Shown here: piece by piece, positions 1-7,887 of the stretch
Layout: each line of letters opens with the position of its first letter
How positions within the stretch are numbered: position 1 is the first letter of the stretch
Source of the DNA: UBA4802 sp964509195
GTDB lineage: Bacteria > Spirochaetota > UBA4802 > UB4802
DNA length: 64,000 bases
Direction of reading: 5' to 3'
Assembly (NCBI GenBank): GCA_964509195.1
Contig: CAZDWJ010000007.1
Span: forward strand, 94,228 to 158,227
Position numbers and translations under genes: made by a program
Notes under the pieces: model-generated
The model's database searches: none
Told to the model about the DNA's origin: nothing
Seen by the model: only the letters and a program-made list of their open reading frames with translations

Positions 1-156
1 TTTGATGGAGAAAATGTGTTCAGTGCAGTAATAATACGGTTTATTGAAAACAATTCATCATTGACATACAAAAGTGGTGGCGGCATAACAGTATATAGCA
101 ATCCTGTTGATGAATACTATGAATTGATTGAAAAAGTCTATGTCCCTATTAATTGA
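1..156 (+). CDS. pabB: Aminodeoxychorismate synthase component I, C-terminal end (partial)
   Basis: The window opens inside this gene: frame 1 is open from base 1 to a TGA at 154-156, giving 51 residues. The segment YKSGGGITVYSNPVDEYYE matches the conserved C-terminal part of the chorismate-binding family (anthranilate/aminodeoxychorismate synthase component I), where the glycine-rich GGGI stretch lies near the chorismate and Mg site and is followed by a D..E.E..E helix. PabB makes 4-amino-4-deoxychorismate for folate. The overlapping downstream gene is a PabC-like class IV aminotransferase, which favours pabB over trpE. The 5' part lies outside the window. Confidence 0.8.
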   Translation, partial: FDGENVFSAVIIRFIENNSSLTYKSGGGITVYSNPVDEYYELIEKVYVPIN

Positions 157-736
157 ATCAATTTGCTGTGTTGATGGTGTGTTGAAAAATCTTCACTATC
201 ACAATGCGCGTATGAATAATAGCCGTTATCAGTTGTTTGGCTGCAAAGACGTAATAAATATCAGTGACAGTACCACTATACCACATTATGTAAAAAAAGG
301 AATATGGAAACTACGAATCCATTACGATATGACAATTAATTATATTGAATATGAACTCTACAGAAAAAAATCCATTCAATCATTAAAGCTACTATATGAC
401 GACTCTATCGATTACTCATTTAAGTATGCAGACCGCTCACATCTAACACAACTTTTTGAACAACGTGGCGAAGCTGATGATATATTAATTATTAAAAACG
501 GATTTGTTACCGATAGCTCATCGGCAAATGTTGTGTTCTATGACGGCAAAGAATGGTTTACACCCACAACTCCGCTACTCCTTGGAACAAAACGTGCAAA
601 GCTTCTTGATGAAGGAATAATTAAGGAAAGATACATCACAGTAAAAGATATCAGTTTGTTTACACACATAAGCCTTATAAATGCTTTCTTAGATATTGGT
701 GATATTGTTATGCCTACTTCATCAATTATCTTGTAA
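140..736 (+). CDS. pabC: Class IV aminotransferase, likely aminodeoxychorismate lyase
   Basis: A protein of about 198 residues from the branched-chain aminotransferase/PabC fold class, PLP-dependent. The segment SFKYADRS carries the expected catalytic lysine, and the later SSSANVVFYDGKEWFTP and LLLGTKRAKLLDEG blocks match the PLP phosphate-binding and substrate-side regions. PabC releases pyruvate from aminodeoxychorismate to give p-aminobenzoate. The gene overlaps the end of pabB by 17 bp, so the two are translationally coupled. The ATG at 140 was chosen; an in-frame TTG at 128 would add four residues. It is shorter than typical PabC (about 270), lacking much of the N-terminal small domain, like a recognised short class IV group. 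Confidence 0.7.
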   Translation: MSLLIESICCVDGVLKNLHYHNARMNNSRYQLFGCKDVINISDSTTIPHYVKKGIWKLRIHYDMTINYIEYELYRKKSIQSLKLLYDDSIDYSFKYADRSHLTQLFEQRGEADDILIIKNGFVTDSSSANVVFYDGKEWFTPTTPLLLGTKRAKLLDEGIIKERYITVKDISLFTHISLINAFLDIGDIVMPTSSIIL

Positions 737-1161
737 TACTTTCAAAATAAAATTATAGGTACATCCTAAAAACATTTCCATTTTCAATATTTAATTTTAA
801 CATAGAGAAAACCGGATCTTGCTCATGTTCATATGCAAACACTGTTTTCATACTTATATATGCTTATTAGTGAACATCACAAAATGTAGTATTTCTAAGA
901 AATTCCTTATATATCAAGACTACAATGAAACATCAAAAAATAATTATTAAGTTTACTCAACTTTATAATAGACCTTTCAAAATTAGTAAAATAATTATTA
1001 TACAATTTATAATGATTCTAAAACAATTACTCCTTCTTTTCTTTGATATATAAAAAGCAATACTAAATACTCTGTTAAAATTAAATTATGCTTGATTACA
1101 TTTATCACATAAAATATGTCTTACATCATAAAAACGTTTACCACTTTGGGAGGAAGTATCT
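737..1161. other. AT-rich intergenic stretch without a recognised gene
   Basis: No credible coding frame, tRNA or strong hairpin is visible. It must hold the promoter of the downstream double-RHH gene, but no clear -35/-10 pair stands out in the very AT-rich sequence. A purine-rich ribosome site (GGGAGGAAG) sits at its 3' end. A 60-codon frame on the minus strand at 1086-1268 crosses the start of the next gene and looks like a chance ORF. Confidence 0.6.
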
Positions 1162-1635
1162 ATGAGTATTGAAACAACTACCTGTATTTCACACAAGCAT
1201 CGCCAGATCCTTGCATTCCATGCAAAACAACACAATATGTCATTAAGAACATTTGTATCATCGCTCATAAGTTTTGCTGCACATAGTGAAAAGGGTACAT
1301 TTAAGTATTTTAAACGGCTTAAATACCGGCCAAAAGATGCGGGGGAATGGAAAAGACTACATCTTGTGCTGTATGATGATGAGTATGAGTTTTTTATGGA
1401 TGTGAAGAAGTTATGGAAGATGTCATTGGCTTTAGTGATTGCGTATTGCCTTGATAATTTTCTGTATGAATTTTTGGAATTTTTATCAAAAGCGGAAAAG
1501 GATGATGATTCTTATACCGATAACTATCGGTACAGTGGCTATACATTTGAGGTTGGTGTGGAAGAAGACATATTTTTTTATAAGTTGTATTGGGGGCCCC
1601 ACCCAAAAATATTACAAAAAGCCTTACAAGTATAG
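1162..1635 (+). CDS. Double ribbon-helix-helix-like protein (copy 1 of 2)
   Basis: 157 residues, no named family recognised. It is a paralogue of the gene at 26250-26732: both share ETTTCIS near the N-terminus, a WKR.HL.L...EYEF.MDVKK.WKMS core, an YC..N.L.E helix, and a YWG...KILQK end. Each half reads as strand-helix-turn-helix: residues about 4-38 with a MS turn, and about 64-100 with the KMS turn. That is the ribbon-helix-helix pattern twice in one chain, so it could form a pseudo-dimeric DNA-binding unit. A good ribosome site (GGGAGGAAG) precedes the ATG. It stands alone with long non-coding flanks on both sides. The RHH reading is from pattern only; DNA binding is inferred. Confidence 0.6.
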   Translation: MSIETTTCISHKHRQILAFHAKQHNMSLRTFVSSLISFAAHSEKGTFKYFKRLKYRPKDAGEWKRLHLVLYDDEYEFFMDVKKLWKMSLALVIAYCLDNFLYEFLEFLSKAEKDDDSYTDNYRYSGYTFEVGVEEDIFFYKLYWGPHPKILQKALQV

Positions 1636-1826
1636 CGGAATGATTTACTATTTATCTTTTATTTATCTTTTTGGTTAACAAATTTATAGAAGAACATGCT
1701 TTAAAAACAATTACCAAAGTAATCTTTATATATCACCATTTAAAATATAAAAATATTTAGTATAATTTTTAAGCTTATGATTATTTTACTTCACAAATGA
1801 ATGAAATATTTTACATTTAATTAATT

Positions 1827-2357
1827 TTATAATTTTTCAAATCTGAATGACCGTGTAATCTTTAAAAACTTTTCTTCATAACGGTCAAATGTGTGTGGCA
1901 GTGCAGTACAGGTTATAACATATGCTTTATTCATATTAAGACAATAATACTGCAATACTTTCAATTTTAGCCCACTCATCGTATAAGTAAAACCTAAAAT
2001 CATTGCTGGTTTCCTTGAAAGCCACGTAGTGTTTTTATATAATAATCTGTAATCTTTAGAATAGCTTTTTAAATTTTTTTGCGATAGCTCAAAATATTTT
2101 TCTAGTGTTGCATCATCTGTTACATCTTCAACAGTGATTGCAATATTTTCCCTGAAATCATCTTTGCTTCCTTCTTCAGGGCTCAATGCAATAACCACAG
2201 CACCCATTTCCTGTTGTTGTATTTCCCAGTATTTTGGAAATACAATAGAAAAGTTATACTCATCACTGTAAAATCGCCCTTTTTCTTTACGGGCGCAACT
2301 GCTTAAAAGTACCACATTTAAGAGAATTATTACTATTAATAATGATTTATGATTCAT
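1827..2357 (-). CDS. PsbP/DcrB-like lipoprotein
   Basis: About 176 residues from the ATG at 2357, which has GGAG about 9 bases upstream; an extension to 2390 lacks a ribosome site. Residues 1-21 form a lipoprotein signal ending in the lipobox LLSSC. The mature part starts with FYSDEYNFSIVFPKYWEIQ and ends with a F.R...F.ITRSFRF strand, the layout of PsbP/DcrB-type lipoproteins that are widespread and mostly of unknown role. A second protein of similar layout lies at 35034-35513. It is probably anchored in the periplasmic or outer membrane. The gene stands alone, and its function is unknown. Confidence 0.65.
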   Translation of the reverse strand: MNHKSLLIVIILLNVVLLSSCARKEKGRFYSDEYNFSIVFPKYWEIQQQEMGAVVIALSPEEGSKDDFRENIAITVEDVTDDATLEKYFELSQKNLKSYSKDYRLLYKNTTWLSRKPAMILGFTYTMSGLKLKVLQYYCLNMNKAYVITCTALPHTFDRYEEKFLKITRSFRFEKL

Positions 2358-2527
2358 ATAATTACTCCAAAAATTAAATATTACAAACATGATTCTAAGT
2401 CACATGGTATGCTAACAATCAATATATTAATGTAACCGCGATTCTTTGCTCCTTTCAAAATAACATCTTAAGCTATCATCCCAATTTTTAGTCCAAACCA
2501 CCAATACATACAACATTAAAAAAATAT

Positions 2528-3892
2528 TTATTCAGTATTCCTCCTCTGCTCCAGCACTCTCTTAATTTCATCAAATCCTTCGCGTGTGATGGGAAGTATT
2601 GAAACAAAATACACCGAAACCAGAAAGCAAAATCCAGGTGCAAACGCCATCATATAACGAATGGCAAAAATCGCAGACTGTGGCTGCGCTACAGTACTGT
2701 TTTCAATATACCCAAAAATTCCCAATATAGCTGATGCAACTGCTATTGCTGAAGCCGAAGCTACTTTATATAAAAATGCTGTGATTCCATAAAAAGCGCC
2801 TTCGCGTCGCACTCCGTTTTTATACTCATCATATTCAATCACATCTGGTATCATTGACCAGGGGATAATCTGTGATGCAGATATGCCAACTCCTGCAAGC
2901 ACGCCAATGGATATTACAAATTGAAGATTCCCTACTGGAGCTATCAGGCATAGCAAAAGTGATAGTGTAAAATACATGGCAGCAACAATATATGCCCTGC
3001 GTTTATCTAACTTGTTAGAAACAAAAATCCACAGAGGTGCTGACAGTACTGCAACAATAAGCGGTATGCCCATAACCACAAATGTCATATCTTCTGAAAT
3101 AAGAATTACGTCTTTAAGGAAGAATATAAACAGTGCCTGAATAAGATCAAATCCAATCATATTGAATAAAAACATTCCCAATAGTATCCTGAATTCACGC
3201 AAACTCAATACTGCTGTAAATGTTTTTAAAAGCCCTTCGTGAATTATAGTTTCAGATTGGACACGTTCTTTTGTTCCAGCAAATGTGATAAAAATCAAAA
3301 TAATAATGATACTACCAAAAATAACTCCCATAACCGGATAGCTTGTTGCATATTGTTCCTTTCCTTTAAACACCACATCAACTATTAAAGATACACCAAC
3401 AGCAGCTACAAGATTCCCAACAAATGAAAGCGACATGCGATAACCAGAGATACTTGTACGTTCATCATAGTTTTGCGATAGCTCAGGCATCAGTGCATTA
3501 TAGGGAACAGCCACCACTGTGAAAGCAGTGTTAAAAAATATTGCTATTACAGTATAATACCCAAACAGCATAAGATGGTCATGCGCGGGCACCAGCCATA
3601 TCAGCATAAACATGATGCCAAAGGGAATACAGCCAAATAAAAAATATATCCTACGCCTTCCGTATTTAGATTTTGTACGGTCGGAAATCATTCCCATAAG
3701 TGGATCAGTAATAGCATCCCACGCACGTGATATAAAAAAGATTATGCCAGCCCACTGCGCAGGCAACCCTGCAACATTTACCAGAAAAAACAAAAAATAA
3801 AAACCGATAGTAGTATAGGCAATATTAATTGCTAAATCACCAAGGCCATAAGCAACCTTCTCTATTGTGGGAACTACATATCCTTCTTTCAT
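2528..3892 (-). CDS. GPH-family sugar:cation symporter (MFS, MelB-like)
   Basis: 454 residues with about 12 hydrophobic segments. The N-terminal VAYGLGDLAINIAYTTIGFY, the RAWDAITDPLMGMISDRT segment and the following KYGRRR are hallmarks of the glycoside-pentoside-hexuronide:cation symporter family, where the Asp residues of helices II and IV (here in GLGD and DAITDP) take part in cation binding. It lies in the inner membrane and likely imports a sugar or glycoside with Na+ or H+. The substrate cannot be told, since no sugar-metabolic gene is adjacent. Its coding strand contains GAGCTATCGC (read ELSQ), one of the repeated words described in the findings. Confidence 0.8.
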   Translation of the reverse strand: MKEGYVVPTIEKVAYGLGDLAINIAYTTIGFYFLFFLVNVAGLPAQWAGIIFFISRAWDAITDPLMGMISDRTKSKYGRRRIYFLFGCIPFGIMFMLIWLVPAHDHLMLFGYYTVIAIFFNTAFTVVAVPYNALMPELSQNYDERTSISGYRMSLSFVGNLVAAVGVSLIVDVVFKGKEQYATSYPVMGVIFGSIIIILIFITFAGTKERVQSETIIHEGLLKTFTAVLSLREFRILLGMFLFNMIGFDLIQALFIFFLKDVILISEDMTFVVMGIPLIVAVLSAPLWIFVSNKLDKRRAYIVAAMYFTLSLLLCLIAPVGNLQFVISIGVLAGVGISASQIIPWSMIPDVIEYDEYKNGVRREGAFYGITAFLYKVASASAIAVASAILGIFGYIENSTVAQPQSAIFAIRYMMAFAPGFCFLVSVYFVSILPITREGFDEIKRVLEQRRNTE

Positions 3893-3981
3893 TGGCGTGC
3901 AACCTTTTTATATTTGTATACGATAATGGTAAGTATTTAATTTAAAGGATGTATAAAAATCAAGGAATTTTAATGTTTTTT

Positions 3982-4773
3982 TTATTTCCACGCAACAAGA
4001 CTTATGCTTTTCACAACATCCTTAAATTGCTCAAATTCTGCAATAGATTTACTACCAATTCCCCAATCATCACTTTGAAATAGATTGCCATAACTATATT
4101 CTTTTTCAATTTCAACATTTGTAAAACCCGCTTTATACAGCAATGCAATGTACTCATCTTTTTGAATTGCTCCTGCTACACAGCTGACATATGCATCTAT
4201 CGAATCTTTTATCGTTTCAGGCAATGTTCCTTCTAATACTATATCAGATATTGAAAGCCTTCCACCACTTTTCAATACTCTATATGCTTCTTTAAAAACT
4301 TTTTCTTTATGTGGAGCAAGGTTTATTACACAATTTGATATAATCACATCAATTGAATCACTCTCCACAGGTAAGTTTTCAATATCACCTACTATAAATT
4401 CAACATTGGTAACATTCAATTTTTTAGCATTTTCTCTGGCCAGTGTAATCATCTCAGGTGTCATATCAACACCAATTACCTTCCCGGTTGGCCCCGCTTT
4501 TTTTGCTGCAAGAAAGCAATCAATACCTGCACCACTGCCAAGATCAAGCACAACCTCACCTTCTTTGAAAGATGCTAAAGCATTTGGATTACCACACCCC
4601 AAACCCAAATTAGCTGTATCAAGGTTAGCTATTTCATCTTGTGAATAGCCAATTTTTGTAGCAATATCAGATGGTGCACAACAACTACCCCCGGGGCAGC
4701 ATGAAGATTTTTTTAATGCGATAGTCCCATAATTTTGCTGTACTATCTTTTTAATTTTTGTTTTTGATTCCAT
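3982..4773 (-). CDS. arsM: Arsenite S-adenosylmethionine methyltransferase
   Basis: 263 residues. A class I SAM-dependent methyltransferase: VLDLGSGAGIDCFLAA is motif I and VDMTPEMI motif II. The three cysteines that bind As(III) in characterised ArsM enzymes have counterparts in GLGCGNP, ISNCVINL and YVSCVAGA. The N-terminus has an added Cys cluster, CCPGGSCCAP, as seen in many anaerobe ArsM proteins. The enzyme methylates arsenite to methyl- and dimethylarsenicals in the cytoplasm. It follows the Cys-rich AbrB-like gene on the same strand after 132 bp and probably shares its promoter. No arsR, arsC or arsB is present in the window. Confidence 0.87.
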   Translation of the reverse strand: MESKTKIKKIVQQNYGTIALKKSSCCPGGSCCAPSDIATKIGYSQDEIANLDTANLGLGCGNPNALASFKEGEVVLDLGSGAGIDCFLAAKKAGPTGKVIGVDMTPEMITLARENAKKLNVTNVEFIVGDIENLPVESDSIDVIISNCVINLAPHKEKVFKEAYRVLKSGGRLSISDIVLEGTLPETIKDSIDAYVSCVAGAIQKDEYIALLYKAGFTNVEIEKEYSYGNLFQSDDWGIGSKSIAEFEQFKDVVKSISLVAWK

Positions 4774-4804
4774 AGTAAGTTTCCCTTAAAACTTAATTAT
4801 TTTT

Positions 4805-4854
4805 CTCACCTTGCCCCCAGCTTCTCATTTTGCCAAGGAGAGGTGTTAAGTGAG
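4805..4854. repeat. Imperfect inverted repeat between abrB-like gene and arsM
   Basis: An outer CTCAC (4805-4809) faces GTGAG (4850-4854), with pyrimidine-rich CTTCTC and purine-rich GGAGAGG arms inside. The C-rich then G-rich composition differs from the AT-rich surroundings and resembles the degenerate 'CCTCACCC..CTCTCC' hairpin repeats seen scattered in many draft genomes. It lies in the 132-bp spacer of the presumed abrB-arsM transcript and could lower read-through. No second copy was noticed in this window. Confidence 0.35.
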
Positions 4855-4905
4855 AGGTAAGCAATATGGTCATTATGTATTGATGGCAGCATTACAGATC
4901 TACAC

Positions 4906-5160
4906 TTATGACTTTCGCGCTCCACTGAATATAGGAGCTATCTGTTCAACAATAACTGAATTTAACGAATTGGCTTTGATCAATGCAATGCAACACAAAG
5001 ATGTATCGTTCATTAGTGTTGCTACTAAAAATTTATCTTGAGGTTTAATTCCAAATTTATCACGCAGCTCTTTTGGTAACACTACCTGACCACGCTCATC
5101 CACAGTAACTATCGCCTCAATTGAACATGTTGATGAATTGCAACATTGTGATGAATTCAT
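4906..5160 (-). CDS. Cys-rich AbrB/SpoVT-type regulator, HgcAB-associated-like
   Basis: 84 residues from the ATG at 5158-5160, preceded by AGAGGA; a longer frame to 5229 runs through the promoter. The N-terminus CCNSSTCS is a cysteine cluster fit for a soft metal or metalloid. Residues about 15-60 (VTVDERGQVVLPKELRDK) are a swapped-hairpin AbrB DNA-binding domain, and a second Cys pair (LCCIALIKA) follows. This architecture is like the small AbrB proteins annotated beside hgcAB; here the partner is arsM, 132 bp downstream. Likely an arsenic- or metal-responsive autoregulator acting at the palindrome at 5186-5201. The ligand and its effect are inference. Confidence 0.72.
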   Translation of the reverse strand: MNSSQCCNSSTCSIEAIVTVDERGQVVLPKELRDKFGIKPQDKFLVATLMNDTSLCCIALIKANSLNSVIVEQIAPIFSGARKS

Positions 5161-5185
5161 ATGATTCCTCTGTATTTTCTGATAT

Positions 5186-5201
5186 ATCTGATTAATCAGA
5201 T
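5186..5201. promoter_or_regulatory. 16-bp perfect palindromic operator of the abrB-arsM operon
   Basis: ATCTGATTAATCAGAT is a perfect palindrome that lies between the -10 box (5200-5205, minus strand) and the start codon, covering the expected transcription start. A further TCTGAT half-site abuts it at about 5179. A repressor bound here would block initiation. The AbrB-like protein encoded just downstream is the obvious candidate; an ArsR protein encoded elsewhere is the alternative. Confidence 0.65.
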
Positions 5202-5229
5202 TATATTTTTTAACTCTCCAAATTGTCAA
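5200..5229 (-). promoter_or_regulatory. Consensus sigma70 promoter for the abrB-arsM operon
   Basis: On the minus strand TTGACA (5224-5229) is followed after 18 bp by TATAAT (5200-5205), both perfect consensus hexamers, about 40 bp before the start codon. Such strength together with the overlapping palindrome suggests a tightly repressed, inducible promoter. Confidence 0.75.
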
Positions 5230-5394
5230 GAATTTTTAAAAATTTTTTTATTATTAATTTAAACATATTTCTATTCTCATATTTTTAGATTATCTTACTT
5301 TTAAAATGAATTATGTTCATATGCTCTGACCCCGTACTTATATACCCACCATATCAGCCTACATATTGGTGAATCAATAGCATTGTAAAAGGTA

Positions 5395-5423
5395 TTGACT
5401 TTACTGTATATATTGTTTATATT
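5395..5423 (+). promoter_or_regulatory. Sigma70-type promoter for the 5456-9858 gene group
   Basis: TTGACT (5395-5400), a 17-bp spacer and TATATT (5418-5423) lie 33 bp before the start codon at 5456. The genes that follow on the plus strand are closely spaced, so this could drive the coiled-coil protein, rnr and pepA. Confidence 0.65.
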
Positions 5424-5455
5424 AAAACTTTATTAACAATAACTTGAGGGTAACT

Positions 5456-5773
5456 ATGGGATTTCTTAAAGAAGCTGGTGAATCGTTCTTAAATTTCAGT
5501 GAACGATTTTTGGATAAAACAGAAGAGTTAGCTCAGATTGCGCGTATTACAATGGAAATAAAAAAGTTGGAACATTCCATTAAAGAGATATACTTGAATA
5601 CTGGAAAGTATGTGTATGACTTAGTGGTAAATGGCAAGCCTGTTTCTGAAACAGATGAGTTTATTACAGGAGCTGTCGCCACCATAAATGACTATAAAGC
5701 AAAAATACAGGAAAAACAGAACGAAATTAAAAAAATTAAAGAACTCTATGAATCTAAACATCATCGATATTAA
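5456..5773 (+). CDS. Small coiled-coil protein of unknown function
   Basis: 105 residues from ATG 5456; the TTG at 5444 overlaps the ribosome site (TGAGGG), so the ATG is preferred. The sequence is highly charged and helical, with heptad-like patterning at about residues 20-45 (IARITMEIKKLEHSIKEIY) and 78-102 (KIQEKQNEIKKIKELYE). No signal or membrane segment and no named family was recognised. It ends 14 bp before rnr and has its own promoter, so it is probably co-transcribed with RNase R. Confidence 0.6.
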   Translation: MGFLKEAGESFLNFSERFLDKTEELAQIARITMEIKKLEHSIKEIYLNTGKYVYDLVVNGKPVSETDEFITGAVATINDYKAKIQEKQNEIKKIKELYESKHHRY

Positions 5774-5787
5774 AAGCATAGCAAACC

Positions 5788-7875
5788 ATGTCTAAAACAT
5801 CATCGCGTATTTTGCACACAATTGAAAAACAAAAAGGCTATTTTACTCCACACGACATTATAGCAGCACTGCTGCTTTCAAAACCAGAAGCCAAAAAAGC
5901 AACAAAAAGAAAGACTTCGCAGCGCGAAGCTCAGAAAACCGCTAACCGTGTACAGAATGCCCTTGCCACTCTGCACCAGTGTGGCTTGCTCACAAAGCAA
6001 AAGGGCAAATTTAAAATTCAGCAACCTTTTACTTTCACCGGTACATTCATTCATAACAAAAAGGGCGACGGCATTGTGTATCTTAATGATGAGATTGAGG
6101 TACACATTTACCGTGAAGATGTTAACCACGCACGCAATAAGGATATTGTGCAGGTACAGCTTACTGATATACGCCGTGGAACGCTGTTTGGCAAAGTTAC
6201 CGGGATTGTCTCCCCCAACAAACAGATGTTCTTTGCCCGCTGTATTAAGCCAAATGGCAAACTACGTATCCTGCAGCTTCTTGATGTGCCGGGAAATATT
6301 CAGGTAATTTGTAAAGAACCCATCAAACCGGATAGTCTGGCGATAGTTACTGTTAAAAATTCCTTTATGCAGAATTATCAGGAATGCACTATTAATGCCA
6401 TAATAGAAGATGAAGAGCAATACGATGTGCAGCGAATTGTAAGCAAACACTCACTGCCTGGTGCACATCCCGAATATACGCACCTTGAAAAGATTGAAGA
6501 GCATGTAAAGCCACACGAACTCAAAAACCGAAAAGATTTCAGAAAGCTTTTAACCGTAACCATAGATGGTGAAACGGCAAAAGATTTTGATGATGCTATT
6601 TCGCTGGTATATAAAAATGGCACATACACACTGTATGTGCACATAGCCGATGTGTCTGCGTACGTGTACAAAGACGACGCCATAGATAAAGAAGCATTTA
6701 ACCGTGGAACAAGCTACTATCTGGGAAATGCTGTGATACCAATGCTCCCTGAAAGGCTTTCAAATGATTTGTGTTCACTTAAAGCTGGCGTTGATAGGTT
6801 AACGCTATCAGTTATGCTGCAATTTGATTCTCATGGTAACTATCGCACACATTCAATTCACCGCGGCATCATTAATGTAGACCAACGCTTAACATACACC
6901 CTTGCTCAGCAGATATTGAACTCTAAAAAACGATGTAAATTTAAAACCATGCTTTCCCATGCCAGGGACCTGGCATATAAGCTTAAAGCCAAACGGTTAT
7001 CAAATGGCAGAGTTGATTTAAACTTAGCGGACGCTGAAATGATTTTTGACAACAATGCATCCATTGCAGATATTGCCTTTGCCACACGGCTTGACAGCCA
7101 TATGATTATTGAAGAATTTATGCTCAGCGCAAATGAAATCGTATCGCGTGTGTTACGTGAAAACAATGTCCCCACACTGTACCGCATACACGAACCAATT
7201 GCACAAGAAAAATTTATTGCACTACAGAACTTCCTGAAAACACTGGGTATTTCCCTGAAAGAAGAAGAAAATGTGGGTCGTGCGTTGCAAAAGGTTATTG
7301 ATTCGGTAGCGCAGAAAGAATATCAGCAGGTTGTTAATTTTATTGTACTTAAGTCCCTTATGCAGGCGTATTATGGGCCTGCACCACTTGGCCATTTTGG
7401 ACTGGGTTTTAAGGATTACACACACTTTACTTCGCCCATACGCCGCTATCCCGACCTGATTGTGCACAGATGCATAAAATCGTTAATAGATAAAGTACAA
7501 CCGCCCTACTTACCTGATGAATTATCAGTAATTGGCGAACAATCATCCAAATTAGAACGTATTGCACAGTCGGCTGAACGCGACCTTTTGAAACTCAAGG
7601 CATGCAGATTGCTTGAGGATAAAGTTGGTGAGCAGTTTGAAGGCATTATAAGCGGAGTAACTAGATTTGGTTTTTATGTTAGTTTACTTGACAAACCGAT
7701 AGAGGGTATGGTTCCTTTGAAATTCCTTACCGATGATTATTACCTGGTTAATGAAGACGATTATACGGTAATTGGTAGGCGATTGGGAAAGCGCTTCAGG
7801 CTTGGCGACCTTATTACAGTAAGGCTTAAAAGTGTTGACACAGACCTTATGCGCATTGATTTTGATGTAGTATAA
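5788..7875 (+). CDS. rnr: Ribonuclease R (RNase II/RNB family exoribonuclease)
   Basis: 695 residues, a 3'-to-5' exoribonuclease that degrades structured RNA. Order of parts: a helical, Lys-rich winged-helix N-terminus (about 1-75), cold-shock OB domains (about 80-225; GTFIHNKKGDGIVYL), the RNB catalytic domain (about 240-560) and a C-terminal S1 domain (about 615-690; GISGVTRFGFYVSL). The RNB active site is seen as DGETAKDFDDAISL, whose Asp residues bind Mg, and the HFTSPIRRYPDLIVHR block is diagnostic. It is shorter than E. coli RNase R (about 813), mainly by lacking a long C-terminal tail. pepA follows after 12 bp. Confidence 0.93.
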   Translation: MSKTSSRILHTIEKQKGYFTPHDIIAALLLSKPEAKKATKRKTSQREAQKTANRVQNALATLHQCGLLTKQKGKFKIQQPFTFTGTFIHNKKGDGIVYLNDEIEVHIYREDVNHARNKDIVQVQLTDIRRGTLFGKVTGIVSPNKQMFFARCIKPNGKLRILQLLDVPGNIQVICKEPIKPDSLAIVTVKNSFMQNYQECTINAIIEDEEQYDVQRIVSKHSLPGAHPEYTHLEKIEEHVKPHELKNRKDFRKLLTVTIDGETAKDFDDAISLVYKNGTYTLYVHIADVSAYVYKDDAIDKEAFNRGTSYYLGNAVIPMLPERLSNDLCSLKAGVDRLTLSVMLQFDSHGNYRTHSIHRGIINVDQRLTYTLAQQILNSKKRCKFKTMLSHARDLAYKLKAKRLSNGRVDLNLADAEMIFDNNASIADIAFATRLDSHMIIEEFMLSANEIVSRVLRENNVPTLYRIHEPIAQEKFIALQNFLKTLGISLKEEENVGRALQKVIDSVAQKEYQQVVNFIVLKSLMQAYYGPAPLGHFGLGFKDYTHFTSPIRRYPDLIVHRCIKSLIDKVQPPYLPDELSVIGEQSSKLERIAQSAERDLLKLKACRLLEDKVGEQFEGIISGVTRFGFYVSLLDKPIEGMVPLKFLTDDYYLVNEDDYTVIGRRLGKRFRLGDLITVRLKSVDTDLMRIDFDVV

Positions 7876-7887
7876 AAGGTATAACCT

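Noticed and set aside
1086..1268. 60-codon minus-strand ORF upstream of and overlapping the double-RHH gene.
   Set aside because: No ribosome site, no recognisable motif, and it overlaps a well-supported gene on the other strand.
5318..5340. GTTCATATGCTCTGACCCCG stretch, similar to words seen near REP-associated transposons.
   Set aside because: Single copy in an intergenic gap, no partner repeat and no transposase in the window.
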